A stretch of 64,000 nt of DNA, taken from positions 310,688-374,687 of the forward strand of contig WGNA01000011.1 of assembly GCA_016124755.1 (NCBI GenBank), written 5' to 3'. Below the pieces are notes generated by a model. That model was not told the DNA's origin. It did no database searches and saw only the letters and a list, made by a program, of their open reading frames with translations. Numbering within the stretch: the first letter of the stretch is position 1; each line of letters opens with the position of its first letter. Position numbers and translations under genes: made by a program. The DNA is from Bacteroidota bacterium (GTDB lineage Bacteria > Bacteroidota > Bacteroidia > NS11-12g > UBA9320). Positions 1 to 9,724 of the stretch are shown here, one piece after another.

Positions 1-1
1 G

Positions 2-439
2 AAGTATCTTGTCGATAACAACTATGTGGAAACCGTTATCTCATTAGCCCCGAACCTTTTTTACGGAACATCCATCGCAGTTAATCTTTTAGTTCTTTCC
101 AAACACAAAACGGAGACAAAAACCCAATTTATTGATGCCAGTGGTGAAGACTTCTTTAAGAAAGTAACCAACAACAATGTGATGACCGACGAACACATTG
201 CTAAGGTGATGGAGATGTTTGCCAACAAAGAAGAAGTAGCGCATGTGGCAACCTCCATAGACAATGCTAAGATTGCTGAAAACGATTATAACCTTTCGGT
301 GAGTTCGTATGTGGAGGCCAAAGACAACCGGGAGAAGATTGATATTGTAGAATTGAACAAAGAGGTGTTAAGAACGGTAGAGAAGATTACTAAGCTGCGT
401 GCAGAAATTGATGAAATAATAAAGGAGATTGAGGCATGA
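2..439 (+). CDS. hsdM: Type I restriction-modification DNA methyltransferase subunit, C-terminal part (HsdM)
   Basis: Only the last ~145 codons are present; the frame is open to the left edge, so the gene starts outside the window. HsdM is the N6-adenine methyltransferase subunit of type I systems and works as an M2S complex with HsdS. The visible part contains the family stretch around '[18 protein letters not shown]', which follows the catalytic NPPF domain, and ends in a charged helical tail ([19 protein letters not shown]) of the kind that packs against HsdS. The stop codon overlaps the start of rhuM in an ATGA, indicating translational coupling. The catalytic motif itself cannot be seen here. 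The hsdS and hsdR genes downstream make the assignment firm. Confidence 0.9.
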   Translation, partial: KYLVDNNYVETVISLAPNLFYGTSIAVNLLVLSKHKTETKTQFIDASGEDFFKKVTNNNVMTDEHIAKVMEMFANKEEVAHVATSIDNAKIAENDYNLSVSSYVEAKDNREKIDIVELNKEVLRTVEKITKLRAEIDEIIKEIEA

Positions 440-1458
440 GTAAAGACAATAGAGAAGTTATTATTTACAAAAGTGCAGATGGTGTTGCAGAACTTTCTGT
501 TCATTTAGAAAATGAAGATGTTTGGCTTACTCAGAAACAGTTGACAGAGTTATACCAGGCGGCAAAATCAACGGTAAGTGAGCATATAAAAAATATTTAC
601 GCCGAGCAGGAATTAGCACAAGAGGCAACTGTTCGGAAAATCCGAACAGTTCAAAAAGAAGGTAACAGAGAGGTAAGCCGGGAGTTGGATTACTATAATC
701 TGGATATGATCATTGCCCTTGGCTACAGAATTAATTCGAAAATTGCTACGCGATTTCGACAGTGGGCCACTACCCGATTAAAGGAGTACATCATAAAGGG
801 ATATGCGATAGACGACGAGCGCCTTAAAAATTTGGGTGGTGGAAGCTATTGGAAGGAGTTGTTGGATCGCATTCGTGATATTCGTTCCAGCGAAAAGGTG
901 ATGTATCGTCAGGTACTGGAATTATATGCCACGGCTACCGATTATGACCCGAAAAGCGAAGAAAGCCTGACTTTTTTTAAAATAGTGCAAAACAAACTTC
1001 ACTTTGCCGCGCATGGTAATACCGCAAGTGAAGTTATTTATATGCGTGTAGACAGTGACAAGCCCTTTGCGGGCCTCACCAACTTTAAAGGTAGCGAACC
1101 TACACAGGCGGAAGCCATGATTGCCAAAAACTTTTTGCAGGAAAAAGAATTAAAAGTGCTCAATAACCTGGTGGCAGCTTATTTTGATTTAGCCGAGTTA
1201 AATGCGATTGAAGAACGTGAAATGCGTATGGCAGACTATATCACTGAACTCGACAACATACTCACCTCTGCAGGGCGTAAAATATTGGACAATGCCGGCA
1301 ACATATCGCATTTGCAAGCCAAAGAAAAGGCACAAACGGAATACAAGAAATACAAAAACAAAATACTGAGTGCGGTAGAAAAGGACTATTTAGAAAATAT
1401 TGCGATGCTGGAAAAAAAAGCAAAAAAAGGGAGCCGTAAAAAGGAAGATAAAGCATGA
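436..1458 (+). CDS. rhuM: RhuM family protein inside the type I R-M operon
   Basis: This 340-residue protein belongs to the RhuM ('virulence RhuM') family, named after a Salmonella pathogenicity-island gene. Its biochemical role is not established. The N-terminal half has the typical '[13 protein letters not shown]' segment (a predicted DNA-binding, phage-antirepressor-like fold), followed by '[16 protein letters not shown]' and '[16 protein letters not shown]'. The C-terminal half is Fic-like in appearance and alpha helical, ending in a lysine-rich tail. It overlaps hsdM upstream and hsdS downstream by 4 bp each (ATGA at both junctions), so it is a co-translated part of the R-M operon. That placement suggests a regulatory or accessory role in the restriction system, but this is inferred only from position. 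Confidence 0.85.
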   Translation: MSKDNREVIIYKSADGVAELSVHLENEDVWLTQKQLTELYQAAKSTVSEHIKNIYAEQELAQEATVRKIRTVQKEGNREVSRELDYYNLDMIIALGYRINSKIATRFRQWATTRLKEYIIKGYAIDDERLKNLGGGSYWKELLDRIRDIRSSEKVMYRQVLELYATATDYDPKSEESLTFFKIVQNKLHFAAHGNTASEVIYMRVDSDKPFAGLTNFKGSEPTQAEAMIAKNFLQEKELKVLNNLVAAYFDLAELNAIEEREMRMADYITELDNILTSAGRKILDNAGNISHLQAKEKAQTEYKKYKNKILSAVEKDYLENIAMLEKKAKKGSRKKEDKA

Positions 1459-2660
1459 GTCAGTTGAGCAATTTACTAAAAGGGGTTGAGGTGGAGTGGC
1501 TGCCTTTAGGTGATATAACCAATTACGAACAGCCTACAAAGTATCTTGTAGAATCGAAAAATTACAGTAACACATTTAAAACCCCCGTTTTAACAGCAGG
1601 AAAAACATTCATACTGGGATACACAGACGAAATGGATGGAATCTACACGGCATCTGAAAACCCTGTTATAATTTTTGATGATTTTACAACCGCTAACAAA
1701 TGGGTTGATTTTGACTTTAAAGCAAAGTCTTCTGCCATGAAGATGATAACTTCAAAAGATCAAGATAAAGTTTTGTTAAAGTATATTTTCTACGGGCTTA
1801 ATTCTCTCCCGAGTGGCTTGGTTGAAGGCGATCACAAGAGACAATGGATTAGTAACTACTCAACAAAATTATTCCCAATCCCACCTCTCCCCATCCAAAA
1901 AGAAATCGTACGAATTCTCGATACTTTCACCGAGCTTACCGCCGAGCTTACCGCCGAGCTTACCGCTCGTAAAAAACAGTATAGTTATTATCGGGAGGAG
2001 TTGTTGAGTTTTAGTGAAGAGGGGGGAGTGGTTAGTGGTCGGAGAAAAGTGGAGTGGAAGACGTTGGGGGATATTATTGTTAAATCATATTCAGGAAGCA
2101 CTCCAAAAGCTGGCAAACCTGAATTTTATAATCATGGGACCATTCCTTGGTTAAGGACACAAGAAGTTAAGTTTACAGACATTGTAGAAACAGAAATTAA
2201 AATCACAGATTTTGCGGTAAAAAACACTGCCGCAAAATGGATACCTTTGAACTGTGTTATAGTGGCAATTTCTGGCGCCACTGCAGGCCGTTCAGCGATC
2301 AACAAAATACCACTTACGACAAATCAACACTGTTTGTGTTTAGAAATAAATCCTAAGAAAGCATTGTATCGATATGTCTTTCATTGGGTTTGCTTAAACT
2401 ATGAAAACCTCAAAGGTTTGGGGCAAGGTGCAAGAGGTGATCTTAATTCAAGTATCATTAAAAATTTCAAAATTCCTATCCCATTTCCAACAGATTCTAA
2501 AAAGTCACTTGAAGAACAAGCCCGCATTGTTTTTATCCTCGATAAGTTTGATACGCTCACCACTTCCATTAGCGAAGGGCTTCCCAAAGAGATTGAACTA
2601 CGGCAGAAACAGTATGAGTATTACCGGGAGAAATTACTAACTTTTCCTAAGCACAATTAG
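1455..2660 (+). CDS. hsdS: Type I restriction-modification specificity subunit (HsdS)
   Basis: HsdS determines the bipartite DNA target of the HsdM/HsdR complex. At 401 residues it has the usual length and layout: target-recognition domain 1 (about residues 10-155), central conserved helix region (about 150-195), target-recognition domain 2 (about 200-355), and a C-terminal conserved region (about 365-401, 'EIELRQKQYEYYRE'). The central region holds 'TELTAELTAELTARKKQY', and the parallel 'RKKQYSYYRE' and 'RQKQYEYYRE' segments mark the circular pseudo-symmetry of the subunit. This is the signature of the EcoR124/type IC family, in which the number of TAEL repeats sets the spacer length of the recognition site. 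It starts in an ATGA overlap with rhuM. The target sequence cannot be predicted from the sequence alone. Confidence 0.93.
   Translation: MSQLSNLLKGVEVEWLPLGDITNYEQPTKYLVESKNYSNTFKTPVLTAGKTFILGYTDEMDGIYTASENPVIIFDDFTTANKWVDFDFKAKSSAMKMITSKDQDKVLLKYIFYGLNSLPSGLVEGDHKRQWISNYSTKLFPIPPLPIQKEIVRILDTFTELTAELTAELTARKKQYSYYREELLSFSEEGGVVSGRRKVEWKTLGDIIVKSYSGSTPKAGKPEFYNHGTIPWLRTQEVKFTDIVETEIKITDFAVKNTAAKWIPLNCVIVAISGATAGRSAINKIPLTTNQHCLCLEINPKKALYRYVFHWVCLNYENLKGLGQGARGDLNSSIIKNFKIPIPFPTDSKKSLEEQARIVFILDKFDTLTTSISEGLPKEIELRQKQYEYYREKLLTFPKHN
1931..1966 (+). repeat. Three perfect 12-bp tandem repeats in hsdS (TAEL repeat)
   Basis: The unit CGAGCTTACCGC occurs three times without a mismatch, at 1931-1942, 1943-1954 and 1955-1966. 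It encodes T-E-L-T-A-E-L-T-A-E-L-T-A at residues 159-171 of HsdS. In EcoR124-type enzymes, gain or loss of one 12-bp unit keeps the frame, lengthens or shortens the helical spacer between the two recognition domains and changes the non-specific gap of the target site by one base pair. Confidence 0.95.
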
Positions 2661-2665
2661 CCACC

Positions 2666-3235
2666 ATGCCTTACAATCCTCAACTGCACCAGCGCAAATC
2701 CATCCGGCTAAAAGGATATGATTACGCACAGGCGGGATTGTATTTCATTACCATTTGCACACAAAATCGCGCCTGCTTATTTGGCGAAATCATAAATGGT
2801 GAAATGCGCTTGACCACATACGGAGAAATTGCCTTAGCAGAATGGAAAAAAACAGAAGAGATAAGAGAAAATTGCTGTATTCATGAATCGATCATAATGC
2901 CCGATCATATCCATGGCATTATAGAAATTACGCATAAAAGAGGAGAAGAGCAAGAAATTGGAAAATTTCAATCACCATCTCAAACCATTGGCGCCATTAT
3001 CAGAGGATTTAAAATAGCATCGATAAAAAAGATCAAGGAATTAATTCAAAAAGAAGAAAAAAGTAAGGGCGAATTGCAATTCGCCCTTACGGAATTGATA
3101 AAATCCTTAGATTTTAAAATCTGGCAGCGCAATTATTACGAACATATAATCAGAGATGAACAATCCCTTCAACGCATTAGGCAATACATCATTAACAATC
3201 CACAAAACTGGAATGGCGATCAATTGAAAATATAA
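2666..3235 (+). CDS. REP-associated tyrosine transposase (RAYT), Y1/HUH family
   Basis: A 189-residue single-domain HUH endonuclease of the IS200/RAYT group. The metal-binding pair is the H-I-H at residues 81-83 in 'MPDHIHGII', and the likely catalytic tyrosine is Tyr157/158 in '[16 protein letters not shown]'. The start lacks any IS end, and no left/right subterminal hairpins of an IS200 element flank the gene. The gene lies 5 nt after hsdS, and its stop (3233-3235) lies 2 nt before the hsdR ATG, so it is embedded in the operon rather than disrupting it. RAYTs are thought to be domesticated transposases that mobilise REP palindromes. A 28-bp palindrome of that kind sits inside this gene at codons 133-142. 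Confidence 0.9.
   Translation: MPYNPQLHQRKSIRLKGYDYAQAGLYFITICTQNRACLFGEIINGEMRLTTYGEIALAEWKKTEEIRENCCIHESIIMPDHIHGIIEITHKRGEEQEIGKFQSPSQTIGAIIRGFKIASIKKIKELIQKEEKSKGELQFALTELIKSLDFKIWQRNYYEHIIRDEQSLQRIRQYIINNPQNWNGDQLKI
3063..3090. repeat. 28-bp perfect palindrome (REP-like) inside the RAYT gene
   Basis: The segment is perfectly self-complementary, starting GTAAGGGCGAATTG and ending CAATTCGCCCTTAC. It adds residues 133-142 of the RAYT protein in frame, in the variable stretch between the HUH motif and the catalytic tyrosine. Its ends follow the same GTARGGG...CCCYTAC pattern as the core of the 52-bp palindrome at 52254-52305. Confidence 0.9.
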
Positions 3236-3237
3236 AA

Positions 3238-6200
3238 ATGACGAACTACAAAACCATAGCCGAATCCAACAATTTTATTGTACTTGACAAATACATAAAA
3301 TACTCTGAGGTACACGAAACACCCGTAACCTATCAAACAGAATCAGCACTTGAGCGTGAGTTCATACAAGATTTAGTAAATCTGGGTTATGAGAATCCTA
3401 TTCATTTAAACACGCTGGAAGCCATGTTGACAAATGTGAGAGTGCAATTGCAGGCTCTCAACAACATGGAATTTAATAATGGAGAGTGGGCGCGGTTTGT
3501 TGAAGAGTATTTGGATAAACCCGGTGATAACATTGTTGACAAAACCCGAAAGATACACGACAACTACATTTATGATTTTGTATTTGACGATGGTCGCATT
3601 CAGAACATCTATCTGGTCGATAAAAAGAATATCGTTCGGAATAAGGTTCAGGTTATATCGCAATTCGAACAAAAGGGGAAACACGCCAATCGCTATGATG
3701 TAACCATTTTGGTGAATGGGTTGCCACTCGTTCAAGTGGAATTAAAGAAGCGTGGAGTCGCCATTCGTGAGGCATTTAATCAAGTGCACCGCTACAGTAA
3801 GGAAAGCTTCAATAGTGAAAACTCTTTGTTTAAATACCTTCAAGTATTTGTTATATCGAACGGTACAGACAGCCGCTATTTTGCCAACACAGTAAAACGC
3901 GATAAGAACAGTTTCGACTTTACCATGAACTGGGCAAAAGCAGATAATTCCTTAATTAAGGATTTAAAAGATTTTACCGCTACCTTCTTTCAAAAACATA
4001 CCCTTTTAAATGTGTTGCTCACGTATTCCGTATTTGATATCAGCGATACGTTGCTCGTAATGAGGCCCTATCAGATTGCAGCAACCGAGCGCATTTTATG
4101 GAAGATTAGAAGTTCGTTTGAAGCGAAAAAATGGTCAACCAACGCAGGAGGTGGCTTTATTTGGCACACCACGGGATCCGGTAAAACACTTACCAGTTTT
4201 AAAGCCGCAAGACTCGCTACCCAACTCGATTTTATTGATAAAGTCTTTTTTGTGGTTGACCGTAAAGATCTTGACTTTCAAACCATGAAAGAATACCAGC
4301 GGTTCTCTCCCGATAGCGTAAACGGATCGGATAGCACAGCCGGGTTAAAACGGAACATTGAAAAAGACGATAACAAGATCATTGTAACGACCATTCAGAA
4401 GCTGAACAACCTCATGAAAAGCGAAGGGGATTTGCCGGTTTACCAAAAGCAAGTCGTTTTCATTTTTGACGAAGCACACCGTTCTCAATTCGGTGAAGCT
4501 CAGAGAAACCTCAATAAAAAGTTCAAAAGGTTTTATCAGTTCGGATTTACGGGAACACCAATTTTCCCTGAAAATGCTTTGGGAGCGGAAACTACGGCAA
4601 GTGTTTTTGGGACAGAGTTACATTCTTACGTTATTACCGATGCCATCAGAGATGAGAAGGTTCTGAAATTTAAGGTAGACTACAATGATGTTCGTCCTCA
4701 GTTTAAAGGAATCGAAACAGAGATTGATGAGAAAAAACTGAGTGCAGCCGAGAACAAAAAGGCCTTATTACATCCGGTTCGCATCAAGGAGATCTCGCAG
4801 TACATTTTACAGAATTACAGACAGAAAACACACAGGACAAAAGGCGGCAACAATGGATTTAATGCCATGTTCGCCGTGAGCAGTGTGGATGCTGCAAAAT
4901 GCTATTATGAGGAACTGAACAACCTGCAAAAAGACAGTGAAAAACCGTTGAGAATAGCTACGATCTTTTCTTTTGCAGCCAACGAAGAACAAAACGCTAT
5001 TGGTGAAATTGTTGACGAGACCTTTGAGCCTTTAGCAATGGATCAAACCGCAAAAGAGTTTTTGACCAAGGCTATCAATGATTACAACGCCCTGTTCAAA
5101 ACAACGTATGGCGTTGAAAGCAAAGAATTCCAAAACTACTACCGTGACCTTGCGAAACGGGTAAAGAATAAAGAAATCGACCTCATTATAGTAGTGGGAA
5201 TGTTCCTCACGGGTTTTGATGCACCTACCCTGAACACATTGTTTGTTGACAAGAACCTGCGCTATCATGGTTTACTGCAAGCGTTCTCACGTACCAACCG
5301 AATTTATGATGCAACGAAAACATTCGGAAACATCATCACCTTTCGGGATTTAGAAAAAGCAACCGTGGATGCCATTACCCTTTTTGGAAATAAAAGCACC
5401 AAGAATGTTGTATTAGAAAAAAGCTACAAGGAATATCTGGAAGGCTTTACCGACCTCGTTACAGGAGAAGCCCGAAGAGGTTATGTGGAAGTAGTTCAGG
5501 AACTAAATGAAAGATTTCCTAACCCTGATGAGATTGCTACTGAGAAAGACAAAAGGGACTTTGCCAAGTTGTTTGGTGAGTATTTACGAGTTGAAAACAT
5601 ACTCCAGAATTATGATGAGTTTACCCACCTGAAAGAACTTCAATCCATTGATGTCACGGATTCAGAAGCCGTAGAAGTATTTAAAGAAACTAATTTCGTA
5701 ACCGACGAAGACATTGCAGCGATGCAAAATATTCAATTGCCCTCTGAGCGTACCATTCAAGATTATCGATCCACTTATAACGACATTCGCGACTGGCTCA
5801 GGAGAGAAAGAAGTGGAAAGGAAGCCGAAGAATCGACCATTGATTGGGATGATGTTGTCTTTGAAGTTGACTTGCTTAAATCCCAGGAGATAAATCTGGA
5901 TTACATCCTCGAACTCATCTTTGAACACAACAAGAAAACCAAAGACAAAGCCTCTTTAATTGAAGAAATCCGGAGGGTTATTCGGGCGAGTATCGGAAAC
6001 AGAGCAAAGGAAAGTTTAGTGGTTGATTTCATAAATGAAACAGAACTTGATTCCATACAGGATAAGGCAGGCATCATTGATTCCTTTTTCACGTATGCAC
6101 AAGGAAAACAGAGAGCTGAGGCAAACGAACTAATCACTGATGAAAATCTGAATGTGGAAGAAGCGAAGAGATATATTTTGGCTTCTTTACGACGGGAATA

Positions 6201-6345
6201 CGCAAGTGAAAACGGAACCGAACTCAATGCGCTCTTGCCAAAGATGAGTCCGTTGAACCCTCAGTATCTATCGAAAAAACAAAGTGTATTTCAAAAGATC
6301 TCTTCTTTTGTCGACAAATTTAAAGGTGTTGGAGGGCAGATATAA
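3238..6345 (+). CDS. hsdR: Type I restriction enzyme endonuclease/translocase subunit (HsdR)
   Basis: HsdR couples ATP-driven DNA translocation to cleavage. At 1,035 residues it is the usual length of the EcoR124 subfamily. The N-terminal PD-(D/E)xK nuclease shows Asp154, Glu168 and Lys170 ('VQVELKK'), a spacing equal to the known EcoR124 triad. The SF2 helicase core has Walker A TTGSGKT (about 311-317), DEAH at 411-414 and the TGTP motif at 438-441. '[18 protein letters not shown]' and '[10 protein letters not shown]' are the C-lobe helicase motifs. The C-terminal part after about residue 850 is helical and mediates MTase binding in this family. All key residues are intact, so restriction is expected to be functional if hsdM is whole. 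It starts 2 nt after the RAYT stop. Confidence 0.95.
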   Translation: MTNYKTIAESNNFIVLDKYIKYSEVHETPVTYQTESALEREFIQDLVNLGYENPIHLNTLEAMLTNVRVQLQALNNMEFNNGEWARFVEEYLDKPGDNIVDKTRKIHDNYIYDFVFDDGRIQNIYLVDKKNIVRNKVQVISQFEQKGKHANRYDVTILVNGLPLVQVELKKRGVAIREAFNQVHRYSKESFNSENSLFKYLQVFVISNGTDSRYFANTVKRDKNSFDFTMNWAKADNSLIKDLKDFTATFFQKHTLLNVLLTYSVFDISDTLLVMRPYQIAATERILWKIRSSFEAKKWSTNAGGGFIWHTTGSGKTLTSFKAARLATQLDFIDKVFFVVDRKDLDFQTMKEYQRFSPDSVNGSDSTAGLKRNIEKDDNKIIVTTIQKLNNLMKSEGDLPVYQKQVVFIFDEAHRSQFGEAQRNLNKKFKRFYQFGFTGTPIFPENALGAETTASVFGTELHSYVITDAIRDEKVLKFKVDYNDVRPQFKGIETEIDEKKLSAAENKKALLHPVRIKEISQYILQNYRQKTHRTKGGNNGFNAMFAVSSVDAAKCYYEELNNLQKDSEKPLRIATIFSFAANEEQNAIGEIVDETFEPLAMDQTAKEFLTKAINDYNALFKTTYGVESKEFQNYYRDLAKRVKNKEIDLIIVVGMFLTGFDAPTLNTLFVDKNLRYHGLLQAFSRTNRIYDATKTFGNIITFRDLEKATVDAITLFGNKSTKNVVLEKSYKEYLEGFTDLVTGEARRGYVEVVQELNERFPNPDEIATEKDKRDFAKLFGEYLRVENILQNYDEFTHLKELQSIDVTDSEAVEVFKETNFVTDEDIAAMQNIQLPSERTIQDYRSTYNDIRDWLRRERSGKEAEESTIDWDDVVFEVDLLKSQEINLDYILELIFEHNKKTKDKASLIEEIRRVIRASIGNRAKESLVVDFINETELDSIQDKAGIIDSFFTYAQGKQRAEANELITDENLNVEEAKRYILASLRREYASENGTELNALLPKMSPLNPQYLSKKQSVFQKISSFVDKFKGVGGQI

Positions 6346-6486
6346 ATTCCAAGCGTGCTCATGACACACATTAAAAAATGGTCTTATTCTGCAACGAACC
6401 CCTCAATTCAAAAATTAATAGAATGGCTTTCAGTAAGTGAAAAGAGTATGTTTTAAAAAATGCCCTGAAACACTTTACTCAACCCC

Positions 6487-7362
6487 TCACCTCACCAACA
6501 ACCTCACCTTCCCTTCCGCTTTAATCACATACTCTTTCCCGTTCATGAGTTCGCCGTCGAGGTGGGCGTATAAAATCTGATCGGAGGTGATTTTTAATGT
6601 GCGGATTTTTTGGTGCTGCACAAATTTTTTATGGAGGTGTTTTCCTTTTTCTACTGCCGGAATCTGAAACAATCGGGCAATGGGATTTAACGGACCAATG
6701 GTAACCAGATCTAAAAAACCATCGTCGGGGAGGCTGAGTGGAGAAACCCGGAAACCGCCGCCGTATTCCGTTCCGTTGGCAATCGAAATCATGAAAAAAC
6801 GTCCGTTGAGTTTAAGGCTTTCCGACTCAATTATCATCGGGGTGCTGCGGTAGAAAAGTACGTTCCGGAAAATCGCAATCCAGTATTTCCAGGTGGTTGA
6901 AAACGGAAGTTTCATGCGAACGGTTTGTCGGGCTACACTGCCGTCGAAGCCAATTCCCACGCCGTTTAAAAACCATCGGTCGTTGCAGATTCCGATATCG
7001 CATTCGCGGGTTTTATCCGAATGAATGAGATCGAAAGCCTGTTGCTGATTGAGTTCTCCGTTCATCAATCGGCTGAAATCATTTCCCGATCCGGCTGGAA
7101 TTAAATGCAGAATCCGATCGCGGGCTTCGGTAACATTCACCACGTCGTTTACGGTTCCGTCGCCACCGATAACGCTGATCACATCCGGATTAAAATCGCG
7201 GATCGCCGCCGACATTCCGTCGATGTCGTTGTCTTTTTGCGTTAAATAAAACCCGGAATCGAGGTCCGTTTTGGAAAGAAGAAAAGCTCTGTAATCTTCA
7301 AAAACCTGAAGTGCTCTGCCGCCGTGAGCGAAAGGATTTCCAATCGCCAGAACGCGTTTCAT
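6487..7362 (-). CDS. Diacylglycerol kinase family lipid kinase
   Basis: A 291-residue member of the DAGK_cat/YegS/BmrU family, soluble kinases that phosphorylate lipid hydroxyls. The nucleotide-binding signature GGDGT is at residues 66-70 ('[13 protein letters not shown]'), and '[13 protein letters not shown]' and 'NGVGIGFDG' follow as in the family. The C-terminal half is the beta-sandwich domain, with '[21 protein letters not shown]'-type residues split over 193-215. No membrane segment is seen. The ATG overlaps the fbp stop by 3 bp, so it is translated from the fbp transcript. The lipid substrate cannot be deduced; diacylglycerol, phosphatidylglycerol or a sphingoid base are all possible in Bacteroidota. 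Confidence 0.85.
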   Translation of the reverse strand: MKRVLAIGNPFAHGGRALQVFEDYRAFLLSKTDLDSGFYLTQKDNDIDGMSAAIRDFNPDVISVIGGDGTVNDVVNVTEARDRILHLIPAGSGNDFSRLMNGELNQQQAFDLIHSDKTRECDIGICNDRWFLNGVGIGFDGSVARQTVRMKLPFSTTWKYWIAIFRNVLFYRSTPMIIESESLKLNGRFFMISIANGTEYGGGFRVSPLSLPDDGFLDLVTIGPLNPIARLFQIPAVEKGKHLHKKFVQHQKIRTLKITSDQILYAHLDGELMNGKEYVIKAEGKVRLLVR

Positions 7363-8366
7363 CCAGCGGTTTGCTGAAGAAATTCCATGAGTTTGCTCAC
7401 CATGTTTTTAGAACCGAGAATCACCGGAACACGTTGGTGAAGTTCGGTGGGAATTACATCGAGAATTCTTTCTGTTCCGGTGGATGCCGTTCCGCCGGCT
7501 TGTTCCATAATCCACGACATCGGATTGCATTCGTACATCAGTCGTAACTTTCCTTTCGGAGCGCTTTCGGTTTCCGGATACATGAAAATTCCGCCTTTGA
7601 TCATATTGCGGTGAAAGTCGGCTACCATCGAACCGATGTATCGCGCTGAATAAGGTCTGTGCGATTCTTTATCAACCTGCTTGCAGTACTTGATATACTC
7701 GCGGTACGGCAGCGGGAACTGGGCAAAGTTTCCTTCGTTAACCGAATAAATTTTTCCGTTTTGCGGAACCTGAATATTCGGATGACTCAAACAGAAATCT
7801 CCGATTCCGATATCCAACGTAAATCCGTTAACACCTTGTCCGGTTGTGTACACCAACATGGTAGAAGATCCGTAAATCACGTAACCCGCCGCCACTTGTT
7901 TGTTGCCCGGTTGAAGACAATCTTCCAGCGTCGCTTCCGAACCCACCGGAGTTACTCTTTTATAAATGGAGAAGATGGTTCCGATGGCTGCGTTCACATC
8001 GATGTTGGAAGAACCGTCGAGCGGGTCCATGGCAACAATGTATTTGGCATCGGGATTTAACGGACGGATATAATCTTCTTCTTCGCTGATAACCGCGCAG
8101 CAATCTCCGCCGGCTGCAAGTGCGGCAATAAATTCTTCATTCGCCAGCACATCTAATTTTTTAACGGTTTCCCCCTGAATGTTGGTGGTTCCGTGATTTC
8201 CGAGAATGTCAACGAGACCGGCTTTGTTCACGTCGCGGTTTACAATTTTTGCCGCGAGTTTGATGTCTCTGAAGATTCGGGAAAGTTCGCCGCTCGCACC
8301 CGGAAATTTTTGTTGTTCCTCAGCAATAAACTGACTGAGGGTAATTACTCTCTGCTTTTGTTTCAT
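7359..8366 (-). CDS. fbp: Class I fructose-1,6-bisphosphatase
   Basis: Hydrolyses fructose-1,6-bisphosphate to fructose-6-phosphate in gluconeogenesis. With the ATG at 8366 the protein has 335 residues, the family's normal length. The metal-binding signature [10 protein letters not shown] is at about residues 114-123, and '[19 protein letters not shown]' and '[15 protein letters not shown]' form the substrate site. A longer frame exists up to 8456, but its extra 30 residues do not resemble the family and would run through the minus-strand -7 box at 8437-8444, so the 8366 start is preferred ('[13 protein letters not shown]'). It is divergent from lysC and is followed by the lipid kinase with overlapping codons. 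Confidence 0.93.
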   Translation of the reverse strand: MKQKQRVITLSQFIAEEQQKFPGASGELSRIFRDIKLAAKIVNRDVNKAGLVDILGNHGTTNIQGETVKKLDVLANEEFIAALAAGGDCCAVISEEEDYIRPLNPDAKYIVAMDPLDGSSNIDVNAAIGTIFSIYKRVTPVGSEATLEDCLQPGNKQVAAGYVIYGSSTMLVYTTGQGVNGFTLDIGIGDFCLSHPNIQVPQNGKIYSVNEGNFAQFPLPYREYIKYCKQVDKESHRPYSARYIGSMVADFHRNMIKGGIFMYPETESAPKGKLRLMYECNPMSWIMEQAGGTASTGTERILDVIPTELHQRVPVILGSKNMVSKLMEFLQQTAG

Positions 8367-8422
8367 ACACCCGTAAAAGTTTCTGGCCGGTAGCGTCGCA
8401 GCAGTGGTCACCGCAGATTCGC

Positions 8423-8430
8423 TACTTTTG
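8423..8430 (+). promoter_or_regulatory. Bacteroidota -7 box for lysC
   Basis: TACTTTTG matches TAnnTTTG exactly, 31 nt before the lysC ATG. No clear TTG -33 box lies at the usual distance. Confidence 0.55.
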
Positions 8431-8436
8431 AGGCGG

Positions 8437-8444
8437 CAAATATA
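8437..8444 (-). promoter_or_regulatory. Bacteroidota -7 box for fbp
   Basis: Read on the minus strand this is TATATTTG, an exact TAnnTTTG match, 70 nt before the fbp ATG at 8366. It lies only 6 bp from the oppositely oriented lysC -7 box, so the two polymerase footprints would overlap. Confidence 0.5.
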
Positions 8445-8461
8445 ACACGCTGCCACAGGAT

Positions 8462-9724
8462 ATGCAGGTATTCAAATTCGGGGGTGCGTCGGTAAAAGAC
8501 GCAGATGCGGTGCGCAATGTCGCAGAACTAATCCGCAACAAAGGTTCTAAAGATGTTTTGGTCGTGGTTTCCGCAATGGGGAAGAACACCAATTTGCTGG
8601 AGGCTTTGGTTGAATCGTATCTCAAGGGGGAAGAATATCAGAACGTGTTAAATGAATTTGCCTCTTTTCACCGGCAGATCATTCGTGATTTAATTGGTGG
8701 CGAAGATCAGGGTTATTACGAAGTTGAGAATTTGCTGATCGAACTCGAATGCGCTCTCGATGGCGACCTGGTAAACCGCAGTTACGATTTTGTTTACGAT
8801 CAGATTGTTCCATACGGCGAACTTATTTCAACCCGAATCGTTAGCCATTATTTAAACAGCGCGGGAATTAACAACCGATGGCTCGATGCCCGCAACTTCA
8901 TTTACACGACTTCCGATCACAGAAGGGCCCGGGTTGATTGGTCGGTAACCGATGATCTCATCAGCAAAAAAGCCCGGAGATTAGTGGAAAAACAACTCAC
9001 GATTACGCAGGGATTTATCGGCCGAACTTCCGGAAACGCCATGACAACGTTGGGGCGGGAGGGAAGCGATTATACGGCAGCCATTTTTGCGTACGGACTA
9101 AATGCCGATTCGGTTACGATTTGGAAAGATGTTCCGGGCGTGATGAATGGCGATCCGAAACGAATTCCGGATGCGGTTCTGTTACCGGAAATTTCTTTTA
9201 AAGAAGCCATCGAACTGGCGTATTACGGAGCTTCGGTAATTCACCCGAAAACCATTCAGCCGTTAATGCGAAAGGGTATTCCGCTGTATGTAAAATCGTT
9301 TGTAAATCCGGATGCGCCGGGAACACACGTGGCCGATCACGACCGTCAGGAAGTAATCGAAGTGCCGTGTTATATTGTAAAGGACAATCAGATTTTGCTT
9401 TCCCTTTCTTCTAAAGATTTTTCATTTATCGTAGAAGACAATCTGGGACACATTTTTAATGCGCTGGCGACCTGCGGAATTCAGGTGAACGTGATGCAGA
9501 ATACCGCAATTTCATTTTCGATTTGTGCTAATAATGACGGCCGAAGAATTAACCGGTTTTTAGAAATGATCGGCGATGATTATTTAGTAGAAAATCAGAC
9601 TTCGTTGGTTTTACTCACGGTTTTTAATATTAATGAGGAAACCAATTTGAACCGGCTTATTGAAACCAGAGAACAATTACTCGAACATAAAACCGGTAAT
9701 GCTCTGCAATTGGTTTTGAAATAA
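8462..9724 (+). CDS. lysC: Aspartate kinase (monofunctional)
   Basis: Catalyses phosphorylation of aspartate, the first step toward lysine, threonine, methionine and diaminopimelate. The N-terminus has the aspartokinase signature [10 protein letters not shown]. The active-site stretch '[22 protein letters not shown]' (about residues 185-206, shown here as consecutive family motifs) and '[17 protein letters not shown]' are intact. The C-terminal ~110 residues form the regulatory ACT region, so feedback control by lysine or threonine is expected. At 420 residues there is no homoserine dehydrogenase fusion, unlike ThrA of many Bacteroidota. Its stop codon is immediately followed (0 nt) by the stop of the convergent MORN gene. 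Confidence 0.93.
   Translation: MQVFKFGGASVKDADAVRNVAELIRNKGSKDVLVVVSAMGKNTNLLEALVESYLKGEEYQNVLNEFASFHRQIIRDLIGGEDQGYYEVENLLIELECALDGDLVNRSYDFVYDQIVPYGELISTRIVSHYLNSAGINNRWLDARNFIYTTSDHRRARVDWSVTDDLISKKARRLVEKQLTITQGFIGRTSGNAMTTLGREGSDYTAAIFAYGLNADSVTIWKDVPGVMNGDPKRIPDAVLLPEISFKEAIELAYYGASVIHPKTIQPLMRKGIPLYVKSFVNPDAPGTHVADHDRQEVIEVPCYIVKDNQILLSLSSKDFSFIVEDNLGHIFNALATCGIQVNVMQNTAISFSICANNDGRRINRFLEMIGDDYLVENQTSLVLLTVFNINEETNLNRLIETREQLLEHKTGNALQLVLK

Noticed and set aside
8367-8456. Thirty-residue N-terminal extension of fructose-bisphosphatase
   Set aside because: The residues do not resemble the family and would be transcribed only from a promoter outside the -7 box found at 8437-8444.
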